A stretch of DNA of 64,000 nucleotides from Eutreptiella sp. 'Long Island Sound 2002' (taxonomy: Eukaryota > Euglenozoa > Euglenophyceae > Eutreptiales > Eutreptiaceae). A program made the translations under genes and the position numbers. The notes beneath the pieces were generated by a model that saw nothing but the letters and a program-made list of their open reading frames with translations, did no database searches and was not told the origin of the DNA. The stretch spans positions 40,103,232 to 40,167,231 of the forward strand of contig OZ038391.1 of NCBI GenBank assembly GCA_964036045.1. Reading direction: 5' to 3'. Positions 33,157 through 42,428 of this stretch are shown piece by piece. Each line of letters opens with the position of its first letter. Position 1 is the first letter of the stretch.

Positions 33157-34345
33157 TCAGTCCCTAGCTTTAGTCTTGGAGGCAAGCGTCTCAGCGAGTC
33201 TCAGCAACTCACCAAGGTTGTTCTGGGACAAGTAGTCAACCAGAACTGAGTTTAGGCGTCCCTCCAGTAGAACAAATGCAGAGAAGGGCTCCCAGGTGGC
33301 CTCTTCGACTCCAAACCCTTCCCAGATGGTGAGGAAGCGCCAACCCTGGCGATAGCGGTGGCGTAGGACAGACTTCACCAGGTAGAAGCCCTCCTTAGCC
33401 ATCTCCTCGGCGTTCATGTCGGGAAGTTCACCTTCAACTTCCATAGGGCTGGCAGCCCCTTGTAGGTCCAGAGCGGCGATTTCCTCGTCGTTCAGCTCCC
33501 ACTCCTCCCCACAGAGGTCTTCAGGATCATGGTAGCGCTTCAGGTGTTGAGCAGCGCACACCAGGGTCCCCCCTAGACGGGGAGAACACCGCACGGTGAT
33601 ACGGTGTCCATCCACAGATAGAATCTTGTACGGCCCGAAGTATGGGTCATCGCTGGTAGAGCGTGGCCAGGCGGGTAGTCGACTGTGGTGCACCAGCACC
33701 CAGTCCCCCTCTTGGTAGGTGGCCGGTACACGGTGCTTGTTCTTCTTGTTCCACTGACGCTCCCTCACTCTCTGGAGCATAGCCTTGGCCTTGTCCACCT
33801 TCGCTTGTTGCTCTTGGACCCATTCACCCACAGAAGAATGGGTATCCTCTGGATAGGGGGCATGTAGGAACCACGCCGGGCGCCCCATGAATAGCTCATG
33901 TGGCGAGTAGCCAGTAGCTGAACTCTCTTGGGAGTTCATCATCAAGGATATCACGGGGAGTAGTCTCACCCAGTCTCTGGTGCGTTCAGTTTTGCACCAT
34001 ATCCTGACGTTCTCCTTCAGGACACGAATCTGTCGCTCACATAGGGGGTTGCTCGTGTGAGAGTAGGGGATCCCCGTAGACACCTGGACATTGAGGGATC
34101 TCAGGACCCTCTTGTACCAGCCAGTATCTGAGCGTACTCGTACGTCCCCATCGGAGTTGATCTCCTTGGGCGCCCCATAGACACAAAACCACTCCTCCAG
34201 GAGTATCTTGATAGTCTCCTCCCCGGTAATGTGCTTGGTACATGGGAACACCCTGGTAAACCTGGTCAACCCACAGGTTACCACGAGGGCGAAGTCATAG
34301 CCCCCGAACTTCGGCATCTCCGTGTAGTCCACGTATAGAACACTG
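33157..34345 (-). CDS. Element B integrase core and chromodomain (needs a frameshift to join pol)
   Basis: The 391-codon frame begins at VDYTEMPKFGGYDFALVV. Catalytic residues of the DDE integrase: Asp in VDYTEM, Asp in NSDGDVRV, Glu in NPLCERQIRVLKEN. A basic C-terminal domain follows, then a chromodomain near the end (GFYLVKSVLRHRYRQGW, FGVEEATWEPF). In C and D this region is continuous with the zinc finger; in A and B an extra C (CACTTCGACC against TACTTGACC, around 34371-34376) puts it one base out of frame. It has no good start of its own, so it is either a frameshift-expressed part of Pol or a recent lesion. Confidence 0.88.
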
Positions 34346-37300
34346 TTAGCACAGTGAGGGATGGGCAGGGTCGAAGTGGAGACCTCTGTCCCTGATATCC
34401 CCTGGTTTACAGGACCTGCACGGGCACTTGTCCACGATAGGCAGGAGCGTCTTCCGCAGCTGGTCGTCAGTCCACGTAGTGTGGAACCACTGCTTGAACA
34501 GCCTCAGGGTACGGTCAGCACCCACATGACCACTGGACTCATGGGTCCACTTCAGCAGCGCTGGGACTCTGTCACTAGGCACCACGATGCGGTCCTCGTG
34601 CCAGAGGTAGCTCTTGTCCCGCTTCCACTGGTCTTGGTTGACCAGGAGGGGTTCAAGGCGTTTCTCCAGGCGCCGGTAGATATCCCCAAACTCCTGTAGG
34701 TACTCCGATTGTTGGAGTCCATCCAGGGGGCGTATCATGGTCATGTTCAGGTCCAGGTGTACGTCCATACGGCTGAACGCCTCCTTAGCCAGCGCTTCAG
34801 ACCGGGCACCAATCAGGGCGTCGAAGTTGTTGCGGCTGATGTAGTCGGCACACTCGTTCTTCACTCCCTGGATATGGTGTACCGTCAGCCGTAGTTGACT
34901 GAGGTAGGTCCACCAGCGACGTAGCTTGGCCTTCTCAGGTGGGGGACCCTTCTGGAAACTGCGGACCGGTTCTTGGTCGCATAGCCAGACCACAGGGTTA
35001 CTCCCCAACAGTCGTGCTTGTGAGGATAGCACCAGCATACCCGCGAGCAGTTCCTGCTCATAGGTGGAGTAGTTCCCCCTGGCCTGGTTCCACTTCCAGT
35101 TCCAGTGGCCCAGAGGTACTAGGACCCACTTGTCGTCAGGGTAGCTGTGCTTGAGGGTTCCATCTCGGTTGAGACCTTCCGTCCCCCATTGGGAAATGGC
35201 CGAGTCGAACTCCTCCTTCTCTAGTGCTTGCCATTGGAACAACGTTCCACCCCCGCCCACATTGCTGGCGTCGGTCACCAGGATAATCTCGCCTTGTGCC
35301 CTAGGCACGCCCAAGCACTTAGCGTTGGCTAACTTGTCTTTGAGCTCGTCAAACGCTTGTTGCTCTTGTGGGCCCCAGCGCCAAGTGGTACTCTTCTTGA
35401 TCAAGTCCGTCAGAATGGCGCTGGTATAGGTGAAGTTCTTGATGTGGCGGCGATAGAAGTTGCACGCCCCAATGAAACTGCGTACATCATGAAGTCCTTT
35501 CTTGGGGTCTTCGTGTCGTACCTTGGCATCCATCAGGGGTTTGGCCTTAGAGGCCGCTGGGGTCCACCACCCATAGCCAACGTCAAACCCCAAGTACTGC
35601 ATGGTCTCCTGCATGAACTCACACTTCTCCAGCTTGAGTCGAGTGTGGTTCTCCTGGCAGACCGCAAAGAACTCACCCAAGAGGATTAGGTGATCCTCCT
35701 GGGTATTGGTCCCGAGGCATACATCGTCGATGTGAGCCTCCATCTGGGCCCCACGGGATATGAGCTCCTGCACCTTAGGTCTCCTCCGTAGGATGGGCAA
35801 GATCTTGTTCATCAGCTCTTGGAACAGAGCGGGTGCGTTAGCCACGCCAAATGGCATGACTTTCCACTTGAATACCCTCCCCTGAGGGGTGATAAAGGCC
35901 AGTAGTTCCTGCGCGTTGGGCGTCAGGTCCACTTGCCAGAATCCACTTCGCTTGTCCATCTTGGTCTTGTAGCGACAGGAGGCTATCCTCTCCAGGGTAG
36001 ACTCCATATTGGGAATGGACCCTGAGTGGTTCAGCGTCTTCTTGTTCAGCTCTCCATAGTCCACTACCAGCCGTTTGGCTGTAGACCCAGGTTTAGCCAC
36101 CAGGAAACAGGGGCTGCAGTGTAGGGGGTAGTCCCCGTCCTTGTACTCCAGGACTAGGCCAGCGTCGATACATTCTTGTATCTGTCGCTCGATCTCGTCG
36201 GCCTGCTCTTTAGGAGCTGGATAGGGTCTCCTCCGAATCTTGTGACCCACGAACTCGGGTTTCAGCTTGAGGTCCATCTGTACCAGCTTGTCACATGAGG
36301 CTGGAGGGGGTAGTTCTCCGAAAACCTCCAGATAGGTCCTTATCAGCTTCTGTACCCGCGGGTCCAATACCTTGATCTTGTCCTCCATGTCCTCGTCGGA
36401 GTGTAAGTTGCTTGCCCCTTGAATAGACGTCGGGAGGTGGTCCTCCGCCGACTCTTCGCCCGCGGTAGCATCCTTCAGCCCTTGGTAGGCATAAAGAAGG
36501 TCTTGCTCAACCATCTCCGGTGGACGATGGCAACATAGGCACGCTCGAGGGGGTTCACATACACATTCCTCCGAGAGGTCGTCCTCCTCTGGGGTCCTCA
36601 CTTGGGCGCCCCACACGCTCTTCATGAGCTTGAGATCTACCTCCCTTTGCCAGGTGGTGATCTTCTGTTCGAGGTCCTCCTTCAATTGGGATAGGTCTCC
36701 CATACGTCCTTGCTTCAGTGGCCACGAGCTGCGGGTAGGCTTCGCGTAGCATAGCTTTTTTGCCACCAACTTCCTCTTGGAATCCACATACTCCCTGAGC
36801 CTGGATCGAGGGTCCAGCTCTTCATCCACGGGGTCTTCCACCCTCATGGAGAGTAGGGGTTTTAGTGGGGCGACGTACTCGGCGTTCTCCACTTCCTCCA
36901 CCGCGGTCTGCACGAAGAAGGCGTCGTGCTCAGTTTCGTCGTCTGAGTGGATAGAGCTAGGTAGCTCAGATAGTCCACACTCAGAGACTCCATCAGGAAC
37001 AGGTACATGACAGGGAGAGTTGGGGGCGTTGGTGTCAGTCACGACGTACTCATCTCCTCCGGGTGTAGTTTCAACAGCATCTTGAGGTCGTAGGCGATTC
37101 TTCAAGTCACCCAAGGCGAGTCCATCGCTTTCTCGTTGTATAGCCTGGACCAGAGTAGGGTCCAGGTCTTCCCAGGGGATGGTGGTAAGACTTCCGTCCA
37201 CCACGCTGAGCATACTCCCCCATCCGGGCTTTGCAATGGGCGTCTTGCGTCCCAGAGGCACGTAGATGGCCTCCTCAGGTAATCGCACCGAGCTGATAGT

Positions 37301-38086
37301 CAGCTTGTCAAGGAGGGTTCGCCAGTACTCGTTGCCCCCATGGGCTCCCCAATCGGGGGAACACAGGACCATACGGGAACGCTCCAAGGCCACCTTGGTC
37401 AGCACCTTCCCCAGTTCACTGAATCTGGGGTTCCCGTAGGCCATCCCGAAAGAGGGCCAGTAAAATTTGTAGCTGCAGTTCTTCCCCTTGCTGCAGTATA
37501 GGTCCAGTACATGCTGCTTGTCGCTGGCGAACAGCTCCACACTTAGGTCTTCTCGAGAGTAACCCAACTCCTTCAGACCTTGGTCTAGGACTTCCCCCAA
37601 TAGTTGGTAGTCCTCAGTTTTGGAGGCCGCCATCATGTTCGAGGGCTCCTCCTTCGATAGTCTCAGGTAACTCGAGGTATGTTCCGACTGCTCCAGTGGC
37701 ACAGACTCTCTGCCACTGCCGTGGTCCACGTACAGGAGGTAGGGCGCTTGCAGCGTCAGGGATTGTATCTGGGAGTGCTGTACGAAGAAGTCAGTACCAA
37801 GTACAAAGTCGAAGGCCTCAGTGTCCATCACATAGAACCGATGGGCGATAGTTCGAGAGCCCATAGGTACCTCCACTTCACAGTCCCCGCAGCTGTGCAC
37901 CACATGTTCATCCCCCATGCGTATAGCGGCGGTGGTCATGGTGTTCTTCAGGCTCCCACAAGGTAAAATTTTCTTGGCCACTATAGATATTGTGGCGCCA
38001 GTATCCTGTACCCCCAGGTATTCACGTCCCCCTAGTCGGATACGTACCCAAAACACCAGGTCTTGGGTGCCACCAGAGCGTCCCCG
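34346..38086 (-). CDS. Element B Pol: protease, reverse transcriptase, RNase H, integrase zinc finger
   Basis: The frame is open from directly after the gag UGA (38087-38089) and is in the same frame as gag. The first Met is at 38056, but expression as a readthrough product is more likely. Domains in order: protease (GVQDTGATISIV), a 500-residue linker rich in acidic residues with CVCEPPRACLCCHRP, RT (RLVVDYGELNKK, GFWQVDL, HIDDVCLGTN at about 35715-35735), RNase H (ILVTDASN, YEQELLA, WLCDQEP, NECADYIS) and the HHCC finger (HESSGH..CPCRSC). No internal stops. The end HFDPAHPSLC is a product of the one-base shift described for the integrase. Confidence 0.94.
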   Translation of the reverse strand, partial: RGRSGGTQDLVFWVRIRLGGREYLGVQDTGATISIVAKKILPCGSLKNTMTTAAIRMGDEHVVHSCGDCEVEVPMGSRTIAHRFYVMDTEAFDFVLGTDFFVQHSQIQSLTLQAPYLLYVDHGSGRESVPLEQSEHTSSYLRLSKEEPSNMMAASKTEDYQLLGEVLDQGLKELGYSREDLSVELFASDKQHVLDLYCSKGKNCSYKFYWPSFGMAYGNPRFSELGKVLTKVALERSRMVLCSPDWGAHGGNEYWRTLLDKLTISSVRLPEEAIYVPLGRKTPIAKPGWGSMLSVVDGSLTTIPWEDLDPTLVQAIQRESDGLALGDLKNRLRPQDAVETTPGGDEYVVTDTNAPNSPCHVPVPDGVSECGLSELPSSIHSDDETEHDAFFVQTAVEEVENAEYVAPLKPLLSMRVEDPVDEELDPRSRLREYVDSKRKLVAKKLCYAKPTRSSWPLKQGRMGDLSQLKEDLEQKITTWQREVDLKLMKSVWGAQVRTPEEDDLSEECVCEPPRACLCCHRPPEMVEQDLLYAYQGLKDATAGEESAEDHLPTSIQGASNLHSDEDMEDKIKVLDPRVQKLIRTYLEVFGELPPPASCDKLVQMDLKLKPEFVGHKIRRRPYPAPKEQADEIERQIQECIDAGLVLEYKDGDYPLHCSPCFLVAKPGSTAKRLVVDYGELNKKTLNHSGSIPNMESTLERIASCRYKTKMDKRSGFWQVDLTPNAQELLAFITPQGRVFKWKVMPFGVANAPALFQELMNKILPILRRRPKVQELISRGAQMEAHIDDVCLGTNTQEDHLILLGEFFAVCQENHTRLKLEKCEFMQETMQYLGFDVGYGWWTPAASKAKPLMDAKVRHEDPKKGLHDVRSFIGACNFYRRHIKNFTYTSAILTDLIKKSTTWRWGPQEQQAFDELKDKLANAKCLGVPRAQGEIILVTDASNVGGGGTLFQWQALEKEEFDSAISQWGTEGLNRDGTLKHSYPDDKWVLVPLGHWNWKWNQARGNYSTYEQELLAGMLVLSSQARLLGSNPVVWLCDQEPVRSFQKGPPPEKAKLRRWWTYLSQLRLTVHHIQGVKNECADYISRNNFDALIGARSEALAKEAFSRMDVHLDLNMTMIRPLDGLQQSEYLQEFGDIYRRLEKRLEPLLVNQDQWKRDKSYLWHEDRIVVPSDRVPALLKWTHESSGHVGADRTLRLFKQWFHTTWTDDQLRKTLLPIVDKCPCRSCKPGDIRDRGLHFDPAHPSLC

Positions 38087-38089
38087 TCA
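38087..38089 (-). promoter_or_regulatory. Candidate readthrough stop UGA-CGG between gag and pol
   Basis: TTC-TGA-CGG-GGA joins gag and pol in one frame. The same context is at 21309-21311 in A and 47358-47360 in D. About 18 nt downstream, ACCCAA and TTGGGT can form a 6-bp stem with an 11-nt loop. UGA-CGG is a known leaky-stop context in several plant RNA viruses. Confidence 0.6.
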
Positions 38090-40576
38090 GAATTCCGCGG
38101 GACAGGTCACCTCGAACCCCTTGTTCCGCAATTTGCGGGCCATCCTCATGAAACGGCTTCTCTTCTTGGCGTTGCCGTCATCACCACCTTCATGCTCACG
38201 CTTGGCTCCTTGTTCTTTCTGGGCCTGCGTCTGTGAGCGTGTGGTAGGTCCAGACTGCCCTCCAGAGGGCTCGGAGTTCCCCCCTGGATTAGGGTTGGGG
38301 TTACCTCCGTTCTTGTCCTTGTTCTTGTTGTCGTTCTGGCGGTTAGCGCCTCCTCCTCGTCCACCTTGACCCTTGTCTTGACCACCTTGACCACGTCCTT
38401 TCGACTTGCCCTTGCCGGAGTCGTTGCCTTTGGCCTTGCCTCCACCTTTGCCTGAGCCTTTGCCAGGATCTTCCCCCTTAAGCTTCGCCGATAGGCGTTG
38501 CTTATGGTAGCACTCATCCTCGTAGTGCTTCCGCTTACCGCGGAATGCACACGTGATGGTGCAGCGGTAATGATCCGGCAGCTTCACTTTGGCGCCGGTG
38601 ATCTTCTCCTGCTGCTTCCCCTGGACGACGAAGCAGTCTCGCTGCTCGCAGTCAGAGGCGTGCTGCAGGTGGCCCTGCTCATCTCTGGCATCACACCAGA
38701 ATAGCTCCTTCACGTTGTCCATTAGGCGGGCGTGGGCGTGTTTGGGGGTAGTCCCCTGCCCAGGTCGGGACCCTTGGTACCCTTTGCCTCCAGAACCTCC
38801 ACCACCAGGACGGTAGTTGTTCAGGTGCTGGTCGCTCTCCTTCTCTAGCGCCATCTCCAGGAGCAGCACGCATAGATCCTCGTAGCGGAGGGATCTAGCC
38901 TTGCGCTCAGCCGTCAGACGGCACTCGTCCCATAGCTCTCGGGGGAGCTTGGCGCACAACCAGAACAGCAGGTCGTCGCTGCTGTAGGAACCGGGCGTCA
39001 GTCGTCCAGCCCAGTGATCCAGGTCCGCCAACAGCTCGGAGACCCTGCCAGGTTTGGGGTTGTTGGGCAGCACGGGCAGGTTCTGGATCTCGGCCCTGAT
39101 GGAGAGGTCGGTCTCGTAGGTTGGGTACTGCCTCTCCAGGGCAACCAACACCTCGGCAAAGGTGGCGGAGTTAGTTACGATCTGCCTGACCTGCTTCTCC
39201 AGGTATTTGGTCTTGCAGCACTGCAGGAGCAGGTCGCACTTCACTCGCCCACTCGCGTGGGTTTGGCCGGTCAGTCGTAGGAACCGGCCAAAGTTCTCAG
39301 CGAACTCGCTGAGGTCCTTGCCTGTGAACTCAGGCAGGTTCACCACTATCTTGGAGGTGGCAATAGCCTTCGCCTCCTGAGCTCGGCGTCCTTCAGGGCG
39401 TCGGGTCTTCTTCTTCTTCTTCTTCTTCTTCTTACCCTTGGGGTCCTCGGGGTCCTCAGGGTCCTCGTCATCCGATGGCGAAGAAGAATCCATCGACGGC
39501 GGCTCGTCGTCGGAGGGGTCTCCGCCTAGATCACTGGAGCCATAAGGCTCCACGTCCACCATAGCCCTTAGGGCTGTCAGCCCCAGCTGGTCCAGCTCGG
39601 CCCTCGTCAAGTTCGTCACGTGGCTGTAGGGCGGCTGGGCCGTTCTCGGGACGAATGGACTTCTCGGTACTGCTGCAGGAGTCGGCATCGGTCGGCTCCT
39701 CAGGCTCCCCAGGGTATTTGTCAACCCTGCCGCCAGGTGGTTAGCCTGTACTCGGTGGGGTGACATTCCCACCGTCGTAGGTGACGCATGGGACGGGATC
39801 ATCAGGGGCTCCAGTTTCTCCCTGATCTCTTGCGTGAGGTCGCTCACGATTTGCAAAGTGGCTCCTCGGAGCACCTCGTTGATCTCCGACCGCGTCAGGG
39901 ACCTGTTGGAGGATCTTCCCGATCCTCTACTCCTGCCTCCCAGAGACTCTGGTCCTCTCCTCAACCCACTCAAGGGTGCATACCCAGGAGCATACCCAGG
40001 AACTTCCATGTAGGTTCCAGTGGCGTGGAGTGGATGGGGATGGTCAGCCGCATACCATCGCAGCGCAGAGCTGGAAGCCACCGGCTCACTGGCAGTAGTT
40101 GCCTCAAGGAGCGCAGTGGTAGGTGGGCCCATGCCATAGGCGGGGTAGTGAGGCATGCCAGTAAAGCCTGTGCCCTCTGCCATGGGCGGGTTGGTTGTGG
40201 AAGTGGATGTAGCGGCGGCTGGGAGTGTGGTGGTTATGGGAGAGGGTGATGCATGGAGGCCAGAAGCGCTTGGTGCGCCTTCGAAGGTAGGGACATCCGT
40301 CGGGTCTTGCCCTTGCTCCTCTCCTTCGTCTGCTCCTTCTCCAGCATCCTTCTCGCTCTCGTTCCCTCTCTTCCTCTTCACAGGCTGAGGCTGAGAGACC
40401 ACTTCCTCGACCGACAGGGCCCCGAAGGCCGTCTGGAGGCCATCCAGGGAGTCCTCCGCCGTATCCACTGGCCCATGTAAGGCCTCCACCAAAGGTACAG
40501 CGCCAGGCGCCGGCCTTGCCGGTGCCTCAGGCGCTGGCGCTGTCTTCACGTCGGCGTCCACTCTTCCTGGATCCAT
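38087..40576 (-). CDS. Element B Gag
   Basis: 829 codons without interruption. Layout: residues 1-280 acidic and Pro/Ser-rich, including PGYAPGYAPLSG; about 330-400 acidic, then a run of nine Lys and TRRPEGRR; about 405-610 a helical capsid-like domain (VVNLPEFTGKDLSEFAENFG.., ALERQYPTYETDLSI); a zinc knuckle reading CAFRGKRKHYEDEC, where A, D and E keep Cys in place of Arg; a Gly/Lys/Asn-rich tail; end CPAEF-stop. Gag packages element RNA in virus-like particles. The start ATG follows an ATATAAGC element by about 25 bp. The knuckle change may impair RNA binding. Confidence 0.94.
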   Translation of the reverse strand: MDPGRVDADVKTAPAPEAPARPAPGAVPLVEALHGPVDTAEDSLDGLQTAFGALSVEEVVSQPQPVKRKRGNESEKDAGEGADEGEEQGQDPTDVPTFEGAPSASGLHASPSPITTTLPAAATSTSTTNPPMAEGTGFTGMPHYPAYGMGPPTTALLEATTASEPVASSSALRWYAADHPHPLHATGTYMEVPGYAPGYAPLSGLRRGPESLGGRSRGSGRSSNRSLTRSEINEVLRGATLQIVSDLTQEIREKLEPLMIPSHASPTTVGMSPHRVQANHLAAGLTNTLGSLRSRPMPTPAAVPRSPFVPRTAQPPYSHVTNLTRAELDQLGLTALRAMVDVEPYGSSDLGGDPSDDEPPSMDSSSPSDDEDPEDPEDPKGKKKKKKKKKTRRPEGRRAQEAKAIATSKIVVNLPEFTGKDLSEFAENFGRFLRLTGQTHASGRVKCDLLLQCCKTKYLEKQVRQIVTNSATFAEVLVALERQYPTYETDLSIRAEIQNLPVLPNNPKPGRVSELLADLDHWAGRLTPGSYSSDDLLFWLCAKLPRELWDECRLTAERKARSLRYEDLCVLLLEMALEKESDQHLNNYRPGGGGSGGKGYQGSRPGQGTTPKHAHARLMDNVKELFWCDARDEQGHLQHASDCEQRDCFVVQGKQQEKITGAKVKLPDHYRCTITCAFRGKRKHYEDECYHKQRLSAKLKGEDPGKGSGKGGGKAKGNDSGKGKSKGRGQGGQDKGQGGRGGGANRQNDNKNKDKNGGNPNPNPGGNSEPSGGQSGPTTRSQTQAQKEQGAKREHEGGDDGNAKKRSRFMRMARKLRNKGFEVTCPAEF

Positions 40577-40659
40577 CTTAATCCGCCCTTCTGCTTATAT
40601 TTGCCTGCTCGGAGCACTGGTTGTACGGCGCGGGGTCGCTGCCGGTGCACAGAGACAGG

Positions 40660-40675
40660 CTGCCTCTTGCTACCA
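40660..40675 (-). other. Primer binding site of element B
   Basis: TGGTAGCAAGAGGCAG at the inner end of the 5' LTR, identical to that of A, D and E. Confidence 0.75.
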
Positions 40676-41472
40676 GAAAAGTTTATAGTGTTTTCAGCAC
40701 TGTGTTTTTGCTTCTCCTGCTGCTTGTTGCTGCTGTAGGGTGTCCTGCTGCTGGTTTTGGATGATGAAAAGCTTTTGTTTGTTGAAATACAGTAAAGCCA
40801 AGTCAATCCAGGATGGCCCAAGCCAATAGTATGCAAGGAGAAGGTAATTCAGGATCAAAGCATGAAGGGCTGCAGTGTAAACAGTGAAAGATGATTGGAT
40901 ATTCACAGAAACTGCAACTCAGGTCACAAATGAATGCATATTCACAAAGATAGCTGAAATGTTTTAGGAAAAGAGTTAGAAAACTGCCTCAGGATCACTC
41001 TCTCTCCATAGTGCCATCTTAGGAGATGTGCACTCTTTGTTTTGGGTCCCATATGTGCTGAGGTGGCATGGTATGTGGCGATGAGGTCACTGCCATGTCA
41101 CATGGGATCTTCCTACTTAGCTAGGCTGACCATGAATTGAACCCAGGACCTCTCAAAAAGAGGTGCCCAGCCCCCTAGGGTGCATACCACTAGGATAGCT
41201 AAGAATTCATGGAAAAACATACATAAATTCATAGGCTCTACTTTAGGTATGTCAGTGCTCAGTCAACTCAGGAAAAGATGTTTTACTTCTGATTGAAAGG
41301 GGATTAAGGGGTCCACTCCATATCCTGATTGGGTGTTTGGTTCCATAGGTCAAAATGTGTTATCACCAGTTTTGGTGGGACCAATACTAAGATTAAAATG
41401 CATGGATGCTCAGTGCATCTCTAATACAACTAGAGTATGCCTCAAAGCAATGGAAAAGCACTTTTTCTTACT
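40675..41472 (-). repeat. 5' LTR of element B
   Basis: 798 bp, partner of 30086-30883. tRNA-like segment at 41116-41203. It is followed by the target copy CGGTA (41473-41477). Confidence 0.93.
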
Positions 41473-42428
41473 CGGTACGTTCTTTAAGAGAACCTGAGGA
41501 GTCTCTTAACGCTTGCTTGCTTGACAGGGGTGTTTGAGGACAGTGTATTATAGGTCACACTGAGAAGCAGATAATACGTGGAGTGTGGCTGGGTTACTCA
41601 GGCGCAAACATCCCTTCATTGGCCTTTGCTTTACAGGTGGGCAGGTAGGGTGATTGGTGCAGCAGCGTTCGTTTTTTTCTTGTCCTGCTAAACAAAGGCG
41701 CTGATCCCACAATCAATTAACTGCGCCTCAGCCAGGAGTGGCGAGGACAGTTCGACTCTATCGACATCCACGCTGTGCACGCCACCTGTGCGCCTCTCCC
41801 CTCCAAGCCCTAGCATGGAAACGTGTTGTGACGTCCCTGTTAGGCCACAGTTGCTTAGCAGCGCTGTGTTCTCTTGTCTTCTTCACAGGAGGGTCATTAG
41901 GACCCACGACTTTATCTTCAACACCACCCAGTAGAGCGTGAGTGTAGGAGTGGTAATCCTGAGTGGGGGCTTGGGCCAGTTGCAGTAGCGCTCGCCCACC
42001 AGGATGGTGCCACTGTAGGGTGTGTAGGACCTGTAGTGCGTGTGTCACTGTCACACCCGTTTCCTGCACTTTTAGCAGGGTTGGTGGGCTGTGGCAGTGG
42101 TTAGGTCAGCGTTTTGGCCACTTAGCAAAATGGCGTTTTCATGCCTTCATAGCTTTTGGCCACCCCTCCCTGTAGTAGACAGATAGGTAGGGAAAACAAT
42201 ACCTGGATTAGTACGCTTGGTATTCCCCCAAGGCTTTGCGTCAGCACAGAAATTGGGCGCTTAGGGGAGGGGAGACCCGGGGCGTACCCTGTGGCATCAA
42301 TAAGACAACCCTCCAAGTTTGGCTACCGTGCAGACTTGGGTATAATTAGGACACCACTTCTGCGGCTTGCTCTCAGGACCTTAGGAATAGCACACTCACA
42401 CATACGCTTAGGCAGGTAAGGGTAAGGT
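41473..42428 (-). other. 3' non-coding region of element C, part 2
   Basis: This continues C after B and aligns with 3168-4030 of A and with the equivalent part of B. It carries the accessory-type frame 41758-42069 (minus) with PVKKTREHSAAKQLWPN, which lacks any recognised domain. Confidence 0.8.

Larger units (their letters stand above)
30086..41472 (-). mobile_element. Element B: most complete Ty3/gypsy chromovirus copy
   Basis: 11,387 bp with 798-bp LTRs at each end and a perfect CGGTA duplication (30081-30085, 41473-41477). It is inserted in the 3' non-coding region of C. All domains are present without insertion: gag 38087-40576, pol 34346-38086, integrase/chromodomain 33157-34345. About nine LTR differences by eye make it fairly young. 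Defects seen: one gag zinc-knuckle Cys is Arg, and one extra base separates the integrase core from the rest of pol. Confidence 0.95.

Noticed and set aside
38146-38550. Alternate-frame 134-codon ORF overlapping the gag tail
   Set aside because: It is present in A, B and D, but the region is Gly/Lys-rich and repetitive, which keeps other frames open. There is no independent sign of coding.
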